This document shows positions 44,141 through 56,350 of a stretch of 64,000 nt of DNA, in pieces. This DNA is from Posidoniimonas corsicana. GTDB lineage: Bacteria; Planctomycetota; Planctomycetia; Pirellulales; Lacipirellulaceae. The notes under the pieces are model-generated. The model did no database searches. It had not been told where the DNA came from and saw nothing but the letters and a program-made list of their open reading frames with translations. The position numbers and the translations under genes are program-made. The DNA is taken from positions 3,947,156 through 4,011,155 of the forward strand of contig NZ_SIHJ01000001.1 in assembly GCF_007859765.1 (NCBI RefSeq). Direction: 5' to 3'. The first letter of the stretch is position 1, and each line of letters starts with the position of its first letter.

Positions 44141-46084
44141 TCAGCTGCTGCGATGACGACGCCACACGAGGCTCGCCGCGAACGCCAGCAGCGTTACGCT
44201 CGCCGGCTCCGGGACCGGCACGCCGAAGTAGGACGCGGCTCGCTCCCAAGCGGCGGCGCCCACGAGTTGCCCGATGCGGCGTCCGGTGAAGTCGTCCTGC
44301 GCCGGGTGGATGCCGCCCCACAACCGCGACTCCGCCGCCATGTCGGCGGCGTCAAAGTACGAGGCGAACTGGATCCGCAGGCTCTCGATCGGGCCGTACT
44401 CGAAGTTCAGCCCGGCGCCGATTGGGATCTCGTACTCGAACAGCCCACCCGGCACGTAGGGAGAGCCGGTTAGTTGGGTCATCAACTCTGCCCCGACACG
44501 GCTGAAGGTCGAGTGCCCCGACACGTAGCCGGGGAACGGCGGCGTCACGAAGCTGCTGAGCTGGTAGGGCAGCCACTCCTCGGCCAGGATCCAGCCAACG
44601 CCGCTGAGGTCGGCGGGGTTGTCGAACGGAGCGGTCCCCTCCACCGGCCCACGCCAGGCGCGCACCACGATCGCGCCCTCGTGCCCGGCCAGCCCCTCGT
44701 GCCGGCCGCCGGCGGCGGTGGTCTCGCCCGTCACCACCTCAATCAGCCCGGGCTCGAGCGGCAGACCGTCCGGGTGGTAGGAGGGGCCGCCGGGGTCTGA
44801 CGACTGCCCGAGGCTGCCCATGTAGCGGATGAACGAGATGGGACGCGACGTGTCGTAGTGCCCCTTGTGGTTCCAGGCCGCGATCGCGGCGTCGTGCAGG
44901 CCGCCGTTGAGCGCGAACATGCTCTTCACGTCCCACTCGACGTCGGTTAGCGTCGGCCCGGCGCCGCCCATCTGCTTGGGGACGCCCAGCAGCTCCATCT
45001 GGTCGGTGATGTCGTTGCGGATCTCGTTCCAGTGCCCCGGCGGCGCGGTCGAGTGGGGGCCGTCGGCCCAGAACTCCGCCATCACGCGGCCGAAGTCGCC
45101 GCGGCGGACGAGCTGAGGCTGGTAGGGCAGGCCGGTCACCGGGTTCGCCGCGTAGCCGGCCTGGGCGTAGGACTCGGTGAGGGGCGCGTCGAATGTGTTG
45201 CCCCGCGAAGCGGGCGAGATATCAATCACCACCCCGTCGCCCGGGTCGAGCTGTGAGGAGTAGCGGATCATCGCGACGGCGTTCGCCTTAAACGCCTGGT
45301 CCCCCGCCCCGCCGAGCCGCGGCGGCGCGCCCTGGTCGAAGTATACCCCGCCCGGACCGCGGTCGGCGGGCGTCAGCGAGAAGGGCGTCACCGCCCCCCA
45401 GTAGGGCGTCAGGTTGGTCTGCGTCGACGGCAGGATCGTGTTGCCGAACTGGTCGATCCGGTCGCCGCGGAAGTTGAGCGGCTGCCAGCGGTTGGGGTCG
45501 TCCATCGCCACGCCCACGTCCTCAACCGTCAGCGGTGGGTTCACCGGCAGGTACATGCCGGCGGGGTTGGCGTAGCGGTTGGCTTCGTTCGCGCCGTCGG
45601 CGAGCCCGTGGTCGATCACCGCCTGCGCGATCCGGTTGCCAACGGCCGCGGGCGAGTCGCCCGCTTGCGACGTGAAGTCCGGGTCGTAACCGAGGGCGGT
45701 CATCTGGTCGCGGATGTTGACGACCGTGGCGGAGCGGCCAGGCCCCAGCCCGCCTGGCCCGGTGACGAACCGGTGCAGCAGGACGTTGTAGGCCGCGTAG
45801 CTGATGGCCTCGGCGCGGGCTGCCTCCGTGTCGGCCGCGGCGGCCTTCACTGCGCCGAAGTACTGATGGCCTGCCGGGTCGTACGCAGACCAAGCGTCGA
45901 ACATGGCCGCCGACACGTGGAACAGGTTGCGGGCGTGCACCGTGGGGCGGGCCGTGTCGATGCTGATCGCGTGCAGCAGCTGCTCGTTCCAGATCCTCGC
46001 CACGGAGGGCGCAGCAGCGGCCGGATGACACTGCGTGAGCGCCGAGAGAGGGAGGAGGATCGCGAGGTTTCGCAGGTGTCGCAT
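44141..46084 (-). CDS. Vanadium-haloperoxidase-like PAP2 protein with PEP-CTERM tail
   Basis: 647 residues from the ATG at 46084 ('MRHLRNLAILLPLSALTQCHPAAAAP'), which starts a signal peptide; the frame upstream to 46264 is not protein-like. An all-helical domain begins 'VARIWNEQLLHAISIDTARPTVHARNLFHVSAAMFDAWSAYDP', typical of secreted planctomycete haloperoxidase-like proteins. The phosphate/vanadate site is visible as 'RPISFIRYMG', 'PFPGYVSGHSTFSRVGAEL' and 'GGIHPAQDDFTGRRIGQLVG'. The end 'PVPEPASVTLLAFAASLVWRRHRSS' is a classic PEP-CTERM sorting signal. It could oxidise halides with peroxide or be a phosphatase; sequence alone does not decide. Confidence 0.9.
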   Translation of the reverse strand: MRHLRNLAILLPLSALTQCHPAAAAPSVARIWNEQLLHAISIDTARPTVHARNLFHVSAAMFDAWSAYDPAGHQYFGAVKAAAADTEAARAEAISYAAYNVLLHRFVTGPGGLGPGRSATVVNIRDQMTALGYDPDFTSQAGDSPAAVGNRIAQAVIDHGLADGANEANRYANPAGMYLPVNPPLTVEDVGVAMDDPNRWQPLNFRGDRIDQFGNTILPSTQTNLTPYWGAVTPFSLTPADRGPGGVYFDQGAPPRLGGAGDQAFKANAVAMIRYSSQLDPGDGVVIDISPASRGNTFDAPLTESYAQAGYAANPVTGLPYQPQLVRRGDFGRVMAEFWADGPHSTAPPGHWNEIRNDITDQMELLGVPKQMGGAGPTLTDVEWDVKSMFALNGGLHDAAIAAWNHKGHYDTSRPISFIRYMGSLGQSSDPGGPSYHPDGLPLEPGLIEVVTGETTAAGGRHEGLAGHEGAIVVRAWRGPVEGTAPFDNPADLSGVGWILAEEWLPYQLSSFVTPPFPGYVSGHSTFSRVGAELMTQLTGSPYVPGGLFEYEIPIGAGLNFEYGPIESLRIQFASYFDAADMAAESRLWGGIHPAQDDFTGRRIGQLVGAAAWERAASYFGVPVPEPASVTLLAFAASLVWRRHRSS

Positions 46085-46330
46085 CGCGAGTAGACGGCGC
46101 CAGCCGGATTGCCCAGAACGCCGGCGAGGTTGCGGAGGAGCCCCACTCGAGGTAGCGGCGTCCTCACCCGCCCGGCGCCACACGGCTTCCGCATCGACAG
46201 GAAGCCCACAGTCGAACGACCACGTAGCCACCCGCACTCTAATTGAGCCAATCTGCCGCATCAAGCAGTTGGCGCCGCGTCGGCGGCCGGGCCGCTGCGC
46301 GCAGCGGGCGCCCGCTGGCGGCGGGCGCGG

Positions 46331-46654
46331 CTAGACCCGCGAGTCGAACACCCGCACCTGAGCCCAAGACTCTTTGTTGGTCTCGATGAACTTGAGGTGC
46401 CGGGGGTGCTGCTGGTAGGCGTCGTGGGCGGCGCGGTCCTTGAAGACCACGTGCAGCGCGACGTCGAATTGGTCGTCGTTTACGGGCCGGTCGAACTCCG
46501 GCGCCCTTTCGCCGGCGCTGAAGTAGACCACGCCGTCGTGCCCCGCCAGGTGCTCGTGGCACGAGGCGACCAGCGTGCCGATGGCGCTGGGCGTCCGCTC
46601 CTTGAGCGTGAAGTAGACCATGTGAGCGACGCTCTGGCTGGCGGGGTCAAGCAC
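46331..46654 (-). CDS. Dabb-family (stress-responsive A/B barrel) protein
   Basis: 107 residues. The dimeric alpha/beta barrel pattern is clear: 'SVAHMVYFTLKERTPSAIGTLVASCHEHL', 'VVYFSAGERA', 'FDVALHVVFKDRAAHDAYQQHPRHLKFIETNKESWAQVRVFDS'. Members are small cytoplasmic proteins, some enzymes; the function of this one is unknown. It lies 50 bases downstream of ftsH on the same strand. Confidence 0.9.
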   Translation of the reverse strand: MLDPASQSVAHMVYFTLKERTPSAIGTLVASCHEHLAGHDGVVYFSAGERAPEFDRPVNDDQFDVALHVVFKDRAAHDAYQQHPRHLKFIETNKESWAQVRVFDSRV

Positions 46655-46704
46655 GGGACTCGGTCTCCGGAGTTGGGACCGGGCGGTCGGCCCGGCCGCG
46701 GTGA

Positions 46705-48969
46705 TCAGTCGTTGTCGCGGGGCGAGGTGGTGGTGGGCGACGGGGGCGCGATCTCGATCGACGCCCCGATCGGGGCGAGGTCGCCCTGCGCGGGCGGGCC
46801 GATCAGCTCGCTGATCTCGTCCTCGTCCAGCTCCTCCTTCTCCAGCAACGCGTTGGTCAACGCGTCCAGCTTGCCGCGCTGCTCGGTGAGCAGCGTGCGG
46901 GCGCGGTCGGCGGCGTTGTGCAGGATCTTCGAGACCTCCTCGTCGATCACCTGCGCGGTGTGCTCGCTGAAGTGCCGCTGCTCCTGCACGATCTCACGGC
47001 CCAGGAACGGGTTCTCCTCGCCGGTCGAGTATGCGACCGGCCCCAGACGCTCGCTCATGCCCCAGTGGGTGACCATGCGGCGGGCGAGCGAGGTGGCGCG
47101 TTTCAGGTCGCTCTCGGCGCCGGCGCTGAACTCGTCGTAGACGATCTTCTCGGCGGCCCGGCCCGCGAGCGCCATCGCGAGCGTGGCGTGCATCCGCGAC
47201 TGCGGCACGTTGTGGCGGTCCTCGTCGGGGATCATCTGCGTGACGCCCAGCGCGCGGCCGCGGGGGATGATGGTCACCTTGTGCACGCGGTCGCACTCCG
47301 GCAGCAGCCAGGCGACCAGCGTGTGCCCCGCCTCGTGGTAGGCGGTGACCTTCTTCTCCTCCTCCGACAGCAGGTCCTCACGGTTAGCGCCCATCATGAT
47401 CTTGTCGCGGGCGAACTCGAAGTCCTCCATCGAAACGAACGCCTTGTTGTGCCGCGTGGCCCACAGCGCGGCCTCGTTGGCCAGGTTCTGGATGTCGGCG
47501 CCGGTCATGCCGACGGTGGCCCGCGCCAGCCGGTCGAAGTTCACGTCCTCGGACAGCGGGATGTTGCGGGTGTGCACCTCGAACAGCTGCTTGCGGCCCT
47601 CGAGCGTCGGGCGGTCGACCGTGACGTGGCGGTCGAAACGGCCCGGCCGCAGCAGCGCGGGGTCCAGCACGTCCGGCCGGTTGGTGGCGGCGATCACGAT
47701 GACGGTCTCGCTGGGCGTGAAGCCGTCCATCTCGCTGAGGATCTGGTTGAGCGTCTGCTCGCGTTCGTCGTGGCCGCCACCCAGCCCGGCGCCGCGCTGG
47801 CGGCCGACGGCGTCGATCTCGTCGATGAACAGGATGGCCGGCGCGCTGCGTTTGGCGGTCTTGAACATGTCGCGGACGCGGCTGGCGCCCACGCCGACGA
47901 ACAGCTGGATGAACTCGGAGCCGTTGATCGAGAAGAACGGCACGCCCGCCTCGCCCGCCACGGCCTTGGCCAGCAGCGTCTTGCCGGTGCCGGGGGGGCC
48001 GTTGAGCAGCACGCCCTTGGGCACGCGGGCGCCCAGCTTCTGGAACTTCTCGGGCTCCCGGAGGAACTCGACGATCTCTTTCAGGTCCGTCTTCACGCCC
48101 TTCAGGCCCGCGACGTCGTCGAACGTCACCTTGGGGCCGCTCTCGGCGCTGTACCGCTTGGCCGGGCTCTTGGTGACGCTGCCCAGCATGCCGCCGCCCA
48201 TCATCTGCTCGCGGGCGCGACGCATGAACGAGAACATCAGCACCACCATGCCGATCAGCAGCACGAACCAGATGAAGGTCATGAGCGTGCCGATCGGGTA
48301 CTCCTCCTCGTTGGTCACGACCACGCCGTTGGCGATCAACAGGTCGAACAACTCCTTCTCGACCTGGTCGTTGCCCGAGAGCACCACGTAGAAGTTCTTG
48401 CTGATCGTCTCGGGCGGCTTGCCGGCCGACCCGACATCAGGAGTGGCGGTCTGCTTGGGTGGGTCGTCGGTCGGTGCGGCGTCCTGCTCGCTGTCGGCCG
48501 CTTCGTCGGTGGTCTTGTCGTCGGAGTCGGTCGACGGCGCGTCGGCGTCCGCTTCTGTCTTGGTGTCTGCGTCGGTGCTGGTGGACTTGCTGGGCGCGCC
48601 GTCCGACGGGGCGGGCTTGTCGGCCTCTGTCTTTGCCTGCGCGTCCGGCTTGGCTGCAACCGCGGCCGGCCGGGGCGGCGGGACGACGAACTCGCCGTTC
48701 AGCCGCGACCCCACGAACGAGGCCGATTTGACGTTGCCCTGCTTCACCTGCGACAGCAGGAACGAGTAGGTCACCTGCTCGCGGGTATCGCCAAAGTTGG
48801 ACGCGAAGAGCAGCCCTACCAGCAGCAGCAGCGGCAGCATGGTCCACCCGACGGGGGCCACCGGCCGCTTGCGGGGCGGCTTGCCGGACGGCTGCTTGGG
48901 ATCCTCACCTCGGGCGCGGCGTTCTTCCGGCGTGGCTGCCTTTTTGTCGTTGGGCTCGGTATCAGCCAT
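46705..48969 (-). CDS. ftsH: ATP-dependent zinc metalloprotease FtsH
   Basis: 754 residues, longer than the usual 610-650. FtsH unfolds and degrades misfolded membrane and short-lived cytosolic proteins. Two membrane helices ('[21 protein letters not shown]' near 40-60 and '[24 protein letters not shown]' near 225-250) bracket a periplasmic region with a long acidic, Asp/Thr/Ala-rich insert of about 90 residues. The AAA domain has '[31 protein letters not shown]' near 328, '[15 protein letters not shown]' and the arginine-finger region '[25 protein letters not shown]'. The zinc motif '[12 protein letters not shown]' lies near 546. The C terminus has coiled-coil and Pro/Thr-rich parts. A candidate promoter is at 49041-49069. 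Confidence 0.97.
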   Translation of the reverse strand: MADTEPNDKKAATPEERRARGEDPKQPSGKPPRKRPVAPVGWTMLPLLLLVGLLFASNFGDTREQVTYSFLLSQVKQGNVKSASFVGSRLNGEFVVPPPRPAAVAAKPDAQAKTEADKPAPSDGAPSKSTSTDADTKTEADADAPSTDSDDKTTDEAADSEQDAAPTDDPPKQTATPDVGSAGKPPETISKNFYVVLSGNDQVEKELFDLLIANGVVVTNEEEYPIGTLMTFIWFVLLIGMVVLMFSFMRRAREQMMGGGMLGSVTKSPAKRYSAESGPKVTFDDVAGLKGVKTDLKEIVEFLREPEKFQKLGARVPKGVLLNGPPGTGKTLLAKAVAGEAGVPFFSINGSEFIQLFVGVGASRVRDMFKTAKRSAPAILFIDEIDAVGRQRGAGLGGGHDEREQTLNQILSEMDGFTPSETVIVIAATNRPDVLDPALLRPGRFDRHVTVDRPTLEGRKQLFEVHTRNIPLSEDVNFDRLARATVGMTGADIQNLANEAALWATRHNKAFVSMEDFEFARDKIMMGANREDLLSEEEKKVTAYHEAGHTLVAWLLPECDRVHKVTIIPRGRALGVTQMIPDEDRHNVPQSRMHATLAMALAGRAAEKIVYDEFSAGAESDLKRATSLARRMVTHWGMSERLGPVAYSTGEENPFLGREIVQEQRHFSEHTAQVIDEEVSKILHNAADRARTLLTEQRGKLDALTNALLEKEELDEDEISELIGPPAQGDLAPIGASIEIAPPSPTTTSPRDND

Positions 48970-49040
48970 ACTGGATGTCGGGAGGGTTGGGTCGCCCGCA
49001 GGGGCGCCAGCTGAGGGTGGGGGAGGCGGCGTGACCCAAG

Positions 49041-49069
49041 ATTGTACGTCGCGTCGCCGGGCGTGACGA
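49041..49069 (-). promoter_or_regulatory. Candidate promoter of ftsH
   Basis: On the minus strand TCGTCA (49069-49064), 17-base spacer, TACAAT (49046-49041), 71 bases before the ATG. Confidence 0.4.
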
Positions 49070-49235
49070 GGCAGCCCCCACGCCCGTCAGGCCGCTAATT
49101 GGCGGCAAAGAGGGCCGCGTGCAGCGGCCGGTTGCAGCGGATATCGCGGCGGCGCGGACCCAGGGAGCCCAGCGCTGGGGGCAGAACGCGGCGGCCGACC
49201 CGCGAACATCGCGGTGCGGGCGGAGCCCGGCGGGT

Positions 49236-50027
49236 CTAATTGTTGACCGGCTTGCCGTCTTCGTACTTCTGCGAGATCTCGCGTCCGTCGGCGGTCCACT
49301 GCGTGGCCACGCCGTGCCGCTTGCCGTCGCGGAAGGGCACCTCGGCCCTCTTCGAGCCGTCTTCGGCCCATTCGGTGGCGATCCCCTCGGTCTTGCCGTC
49401 CTGGTAGCTCAGCTCGCGCTGGGGCTTGCCGGACTCGTACCACCACTTCCACGTGCCGGTCGGCACGCCCTCCGCGTAGGCGTACTCGGCAAGCCGCGTC
49501 TCGCCGTCGGCGGCGAAATTTTCCCACACGCCGTCGCGTTTGCCGGCGGCGAACGAGCGGCGGGCCTCGAGCGTGCCGTCCTCGCGGTGCAGCTCAATCG
49601 TCCCGGTCGGCTTGCCCTGCTCGTAGGTCACCTTCTTGGCCAGTTGACCGTTCGGGTGCCAGTAGGACCACTCGCCGGCCGGGTCGCCGCTGTTGTACTG
49701 TCCGTCCACGAACTGCTGGCCGTTGGGGTAAAACTCGCGGTACACGCCGTTGCTGACCAGGCTGTTATCGGAGTACTTGGTCAGGCCGCGTTCGATCCGC
49801 ACCTTGCCGTTGTCGTACTTGGTGGTCTGCACGTCCGAGCCCACCACGGTCGCCGGCACGGACTCGCTGCTCTCCTCCAGGTAGACCGCCGGACCCGTGT
49901 AGGGCTCGATCTTTGCGGAGGGCTTCTCTTGCGACCAGGCGACGCCGGCCGCACCAACCGATAGCAGGACGGCCAGGGCGGGCGTGGCGGGGAGCAGGAC
50001 GGGCGTGGCGTGAGGGTGACGCGGCAT
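49236..50027 (-). CDS. Secreted MORN_2-repeat (YwqK-like) protein
   Basis: 263 residues from the ATG at 50027, preferred because AGGAAA sits 9 bases upstream and a signal peptide follows ('ATPALAVLLSVGAAGVAWSQE'). Residues 95-263 are about eight MORN-variant repeats of the form 'YYPNGQ...G.Y..G...G.W..W' ('GVYREFYPNGQQFVDGQY', 'GEWSYWHPNGQLAKKVTYEQG', 'GTWKWWYESGKPQRELSYQDG', 'GIATEWAEDGSKRAEVPFRDG'). The family is often named YwqK antitoxin, but such secreted repeat proteins are not toxin-antitoxin partners by context here. Probably an envelope binding protein. Confidence 0.85.
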   Translation of the reverse strand: MPRHPHATPVLLPATPALAVLLSVGAAGVAWSQEKPSAKIEPYTGPAVYLEESSESVPATVVGSDVQTTKYDNGKVRIERGLTKYSDNSLVSNGVYREFYPNGQQFVDGQYNSGDPAGEWSYWHPNGQLAKKVTYEQGKPTGTIELHREDGTLEARRSFAAGKRDGVWENFAADGETRLAEYAYAEGVPTGTWKWWYESGKPQRELSYQDGKTEGIATEWAEDGSKRAEVPFRDGKRHGVATQWTADGREISQKYEDGKPVNN

Positions 50028-50185
50028 TTCGGGACGTTTCCTGAGCATCCAGGGCAGTAGAGAAAAGCGGCCAGCCGCCAACGGAGCGGGGGCCTATCAG
50101 TCAGTATGCCGTACGGCGGCAGACCCGTCCACGTTCGCGGAAAAACCTGCGGGAGATGCGGATTCGGCCGGTTCTGCCGGCGGCC

Positions 50186-51478
50186 CTACAGCCGCCAGTC
50201 CGACGGCAGCGTGTGGTTCTTGGGCACCACCAGGATGCCGTCCCGAACGACGCAGTTGCGGCCCTCGCCGTAGTCGTCCTGCCCGGTGTCGTTCACGACC
50301 CTCACACCGGGGGCGATGCGGCAGTTCTTGTCGACAATCGCCTTCTCGATCACGGCGCCCGCACCGATCATCAGCGGCGGCGTGCCGGGCGGCAGCGCGG
50401 CGATCTGGTCGGCGGTCTCGTACATGTCGGCGCCCATGACGATCGAGTCCTTGATCACGGCGCCCTTGCCGATGCGGCACCGCAGGCCGATCACACTGTT
50501 CTCGATGGTCACGCCCGGCTCGATCTCGCAACCGTCGGCGATCAGGCTCTGCTTGATGGTGGCGCCGTCGCAGCGGGTCGGCGGCAGGAACCGGGGCCGG
50601 GTGTAGATGGGCCGCGCGGCGTCCGCCAGCGAGAACGGCGAGTCCTCCCGCGCCATCGCCAGGTTGCACTCGTAGAACGAGCGGATCGTGCCGATGTCCT
50701 CCCAGTAGCCGTCGAACAGGTGCACCTGCACGTGCCGCTGGTTGATAGCGTTCGGGAAGATCTCCTTGCCGAAGTCCGAAGAGTCGCTCTGCTCCAGGGC
50801 CTCGACCATCGCCTGACGGTTCCACAGGTAGATGCCCATTGAGGCCAGGCAGTCGCGGCCGTGGCTCTGGACGCCGCGGGCGTCGATCCAGGCCGGGTCC
50901 ATGCGGACCTGGTCGAGCTGCTCCTGCGTCTGCGGCTTCTCCACGAACCCGATCACCCGACCGGAGTCGTCCAGCCGCATGATGCCGAGGGCGGACGCCT
51001 CGGACTGGTCGACCGGCTTGCCGGCGATCGACACGTCCGCGCCGCTCGCCTGGTGCTCGGCCAGCATCTTGGCGAAGTCCATCCGGTAGAGCTGGTCGCC
51101 CGACAGGATCAGCACGTAGTCGAACCCCGGCTGCAGCAGGTAGCGGAGGTTCTTGCGGACCGCGTCGGCTGTGCCCTGGTACCAGTCGAGGGTGGCGTCG
51201 GCGTCCATGGTCTGCTGCGCGGCCAGGATCTCGACAAAGCCGCCGCCGAACGCGTCGAACCGGTACGTGCCGCGGATGTGCTGGTGCAGGCTGGCGGTCA
51301 TGAACTGCGTGAGCACGAACACGTGGTTCAGGTCGGCGTTCAGGCAGTTGCTGATCGGGATGTCGATCAGCCGGTACTTGGCGGCCAACGGCACGGCCGG
51401 CTTGCTGCGGTAAGTAGTAAGCGGCTGCAGCCGCGTCCCGCGACCGCCACCCAACACAACTGCAACGACGTTTTTCAT
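50186..51478 (-). CDS. glgC: Glucose-1-phosphate adenylyltransferase
   Basis: 430 residues from the ATG at 51478 ('MKNVVAVVLGGGRGTRLQPLT'), with AGGTG upstream. It makes ADP-glucose for glycogen. Nucleotide-binding 'LGGGRGTRLQPLTTYRSKPAVPLAAKYRLIDIPISNCLNADL', 'FGGGFVEILAAQQT', 'WYQGTADAVRKNL', 'VLILSGDQLYRMDFAKML', then the left-handed beta-helix with 'SLIADGCEIEPGVTIENSVIGLRCRIGKGAVIKDSIVMGAD'. Length and the C-terminal 'ILVVPKNHTLPSDW' are like cyanobacterial and plant subunits. No other glycogen gene is near. Confidence 0.97.
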   Translation of the reverse strand: MKNVVAVVLGGGRGTRLQPLTTYRSKPAVPLAAKYRLIDIPISNCLNADLNHVFVLTQFMTASLHQHIRGTYRFDAFGGGFVEILAAQQTMDADATLDWYQGTADAVRKNLRYLLQPGFDYVLILSGDQLYRMDFAKMLAEHQASGADVSIAGKPVDQSEASALGIMRLDDSGRVIGFVEKPQTQEQLDQVRMDPAWIDARGVQSHGRDCLASMGIYLWNRQAMVEALEQSDSSDFGKEIFPNAINQRHVQVHLFDGYWEDIGTIRSFYECNLAMAREDSPFSLADAARPIYTRPRFLPPTRCDGATIKQSLIADGCEIEPGVTIENSVIGLRCRIGKGAVIKDSIVMGADMYETADQIAALPPGTPPLMIGAGAVIEKAIVDKNCRIAPGVRVVNDTGQDDYGEGRNCVVRDGILVVPKNHTLPSDWRL

Positions 51479-51739
51479 GGATGCACCTGCCATACCGGCC
51501 AACCGGGCCGTAGTACGTTCGTACGTGAGAGAAGAGCCACGGGGACAACCCCGCGCTTATGCGACAACCTAACACAGCTAGGGTCGTCGATACAGAGATC
51601 CGATCGTGAACTTCTTACGAGGCTGTGCGACTCTGTGGCAATTCCTGCGACCGTGTGATGATTTCCGTCGGAGTCGCCCCACTCCTCCCATCGTGCGCAG
51701 GAGGCGGATTGCGCACCGTCGGCGGACGCCGCGCCGCTG

Positions 51740-54373
<2,634 letters not shown>

Positions 54374-54380
54374 GTCGTAT

Positions 54381-54413
54381 GGCGGATTGCGGATTCGGGA
54401 TTTTGGATTGCGG
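54381..54413. repeat. GGATTGCGGATT-type intergenic repeat, copy 1
   Basis: Read on the minus strand it is built of CCGCAATCC, AAAATCCCG and AATCCGCAATCCG words and lies 7 bases before the leuS ATG. Related copies occur at 55943-55976 and 56351-56396. Confidence 0.55.
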
Positions 54414-54538
54414 CCAGAGAGCGGCCCCCTCCGCGAGCGTGCGGAACGGGCGATTCTACCGCCGCGGGCCATTAGCGCAAACCGCTCCGACCATTGACCT
54501 TCGGTCGATCGGCTAACTACCATGGCGGGTCTGTTTTT

Positions 54539-54617
54539 GGCCACCGATGAACACGGATGCGCACCGACTGGCCGGTCCTAGGACCAATCTGCGTTCACCC
54601 GTGTTCATCCGTGGCTA
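54539..54617. repeat. Inverted repeat with ATGAACACGG arms
   Basis: GCCACCGATGAACACGG (54540-54556) pairs with CCGTGTTCATCCGTGGC (54599-54615), 16 of 17 positions. The loop contains the perfect palindrome GGTCCTAGGACC (54574-54585). It lies between the divergent leuS and hom genes, and recalls the TTCATCCGTGTTCATCCGTGG elements scattered in planctomycete genomes. Confidence 0.6.
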
Positions 54618-54646
54618 ATTCTTTCCGACAGCCGAGCGAAATCACC

Positions 54647-55942
54647 GTGGAAAAGACCAAAGTTGGCATCATCGGCCTGGGAACCGTCGGCAGCGGCGTC
54701 GCGAAGATCCTGCTGGACCACGGCGACCGCACCGCCCGGCACGCCGGCCGCGTGCTGTGGCTCGAGAAGGCCGCCGTGCGGGACCTCAAAAAGCCCCGCG
54801 ACTGCGACCTGCCCGCGGGCGTGCTGACCGATGACATGGACGAGGTCATCAACCACCCGGAAATCAAGGTGGTGGCCCAGCTGATGGGCGGGATCGAACC
54901 GGCCCGCACGGTGATGATCAAGCTGCTCGAAGCGGGCAAGGACGTCGTCACGGCGAACAAGGCGTTGCTAGCAGAACACGGCCCGGAACTGTTTGACCGG
55001 GCCCGCGAGCTGGGCCGCTCGATCGCGTTCGAGGCGTCGGTGGCGGGCGGGATCCCGATCATCGCCAACCTCAGTCAGTGCCTGACCGCCAACCAGGTCA
55101 CCTCGCTGCACGGCATCCTCAACGGCACCAGCAACTTCATCCTCGACAAGATGCACACCGAGGGCGCGTCGTACTCCGACGTGGTCGCCGAGGCGCAGCG
55201 GCTGGGCTACGCCGAGGCCGACCCGTCAATGGACGTCGACGGCACCGACGCGGCGCAGAAGCTGGCGATCCTGTCCCAGCTCGCCTTCGGCGCGCGGCTC
55301 AAGTGGCAGGAGATCCCCCGCTCGGGTATCGACACGGTCGACCTGCTGGACGTGAGCTACGCGGAGGAGATGGGCTACAAGATCAAGCTGCTGGCGATCG
55401 CCGACCTGAAGGAGCACGGCCTGGACTGCGAGGTGAACCCCGCGCTGGTCCGCGCCGGCAGCCCGCTGGGCGAGGTCGGCGGCCCGTTCAACGCGGTGCT
55501 GGTCAAGGGCGACGCCGTCGGCCCGCTGTTTTACCACGGCCAGGGCGCCGGCCAGATGCCGACCGCGTCGGCCGTAGTGGCCGACCTGATCGACACGGCC
55601 GTCGGCCGCACCGCGCTCACGTTCCACACGCTCGGCCTGTGGTCCGACGCCGTGAAGGGAGTCGACCAGGCCGACTTCGCCACCTCGACCGGCAAACGCT
55701 ACGTGCGGGCGATGGTGGAGGACCACCCGGGCGTGCTGGCCAAGGTGACCAACGCGTTCGGCGCCGAGGGGATCTCGATCGCCTCGATCCTGCAGAAGGA
55801 GCCCCTGGAGGGCGACACCGCCGTGCCGCTGGTGATCATGACCCACCGCGCCAGCGAGGCCGCCACCGACCGCGCCTGCGCCACCATCGCCGCCCTCGAC
55901 GCCTGCCGCGGCGAGCCGGTCAAGATGTGGGTGCGGGACTGA
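54647..55942 (+). CDS. hom: Homoserine dehydrogenase
   Basis: 431 residues from the GTG at 54647 ('VEKTKVGIIGLGTVGSGVAKIL'); the frame opens at 54557 but that part is the inverted repeat. It reduces aspartate semialdehyde to homoserine. NAD(P)-binding 'GLGTVGSGVA', catalytic region 'GILNGTSNFILDKMHTEGASYSDVVAEAQRLGYAEADPSMDVDGTDAAQKLAIL' and a C-terminal ACT domain ('RAMVEDHPGVLAKVTNAFGAEGISIASILQKE') for feedback control, likely by threonine. First gene of an aspartate-pathway cluster ending in lysC. Confidence 0.97.
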   Translation: MEKTKVGIIGLGTVGSGVAKILLDHGDRTARHAGRVLWLEKAAVRDLKKPRDCDLPAGVLTDDMDEVINHPEIKVVAQLMGGIEPARTVMIKLLEAGKDVVTANKALLAEHGPELFDRARELGRSIAFEASVAGGIPIIANLSQCLTANQVTSLHGILNGTSNFILDKMHTEGASYSDVVAEAQRLGYAEADPSMDVDGTDAAQKLAILSQLAFGARLKWQEIPRSGIDTVDLLDVSYAEEMGYKIKLLAIADLKEHGLDCEVNPALVRAGSPLGEVGGPFNAVLVKGDAVGPLFYHGQGAGQMPTASAVVADLIDTAVGRTALTFHTLGLWSDAVKGVDQADFATSTGKRYVRAMVEDHPGVLAKVTNAFGAEGISIASILQKEPLEGDTAVPLVIMTHRASEAATDRACATIAALDACRGEPVKMWVRD

Positions 55943-55976
55943 CGATTGCGAAGTGCGGATTTCGGATTGCGGAATG
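55943..55976. repeat. GGATTTCGGATTGCGG repeat, copy 2
   Basis: Fills the gap between the hom stop and the next gene. It is in opposite orientation to copy 3 (56351-56396), so the small gene between them is bracketed by an imperfect inverted repeat. Confidence 0.55.
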
Positions 55977-55981
55977 ATCAG

Positions 55982-56350
55982 ATGGCCAGCGACTCACACA
56001 ATCCGCAATACGATGACGATGAGGCGCTTTGTCAGTACGTTTTTGGCAATTACTTCCACCTGCTTACGTTCGACGAGAGAGTCGCCGAGAAGTTGCGACA
56101 AGCCCGTCTTAAAGCAGAGCACGGGGGCGGGAAGCCTGCCAGAATGCTTGAAAGTAGACTCGCGACGGAGAGCCCGGATGCCCATGCTCTCTTGGAGCAA
56201 GGATCCGACGGTTTCAGAATATCAGTTGCCCTGCGGGTTCTGGCAGAGCATGCAACAGAAAATGAGATCAACCTATGCGCGGCATGCAATCGTGTGGTGC
56301 GCACTCCACAAGCAAAACAATGCCTGTGGTGCGGCCACGACTGGCACTAG
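55982..56350 (+). CDS. Small C-terminal zinc-ribbon protein
   Basis: 122 residues from the ATG at 55982 ('MASDSHNPQYDDDEALCQYVFGNYFHLLTFDERVAEKL'). Mostly helical, ending in a four-cysteine ribbon 'LCAACNRVVRTPQAKQCLWCGHDWH'. No family recognised. It is less GC-rich than hom and the following gene and is bracketed by repeats of the AATCCGAAATC type, so it may have been inserted into the cluster. The ribbon suggests RNA, DNA or protein binding; nothing ties it to amino-acid synthesis. Confidence 0.7.
   Translation: MASDSHNPQYDDDEALCQYVFGNYFHLLTFDERVAEKLRQARLKAEHGGGKPARMLESRLATESPDAHALLEQGSDGFRISVALRVLAEHATENEINLCAACNRVVRTPQAKQCLWCGHDWH

Noticed and set aside
46918-49014. Plus-strand open frame of about 700 codons
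   Set aside because: It is the mirror of ftsH in high-GC DNA; its composition (runs of His, Arg, Val, Gly) is not protein-like, and ftsH is certain.
49236-50027. Toxin-antitoxin antitoxin (YwqK name)
   Set aside because: The protein has a signal peptide and MORN-type repeats, and there is no toxin gene beside it.
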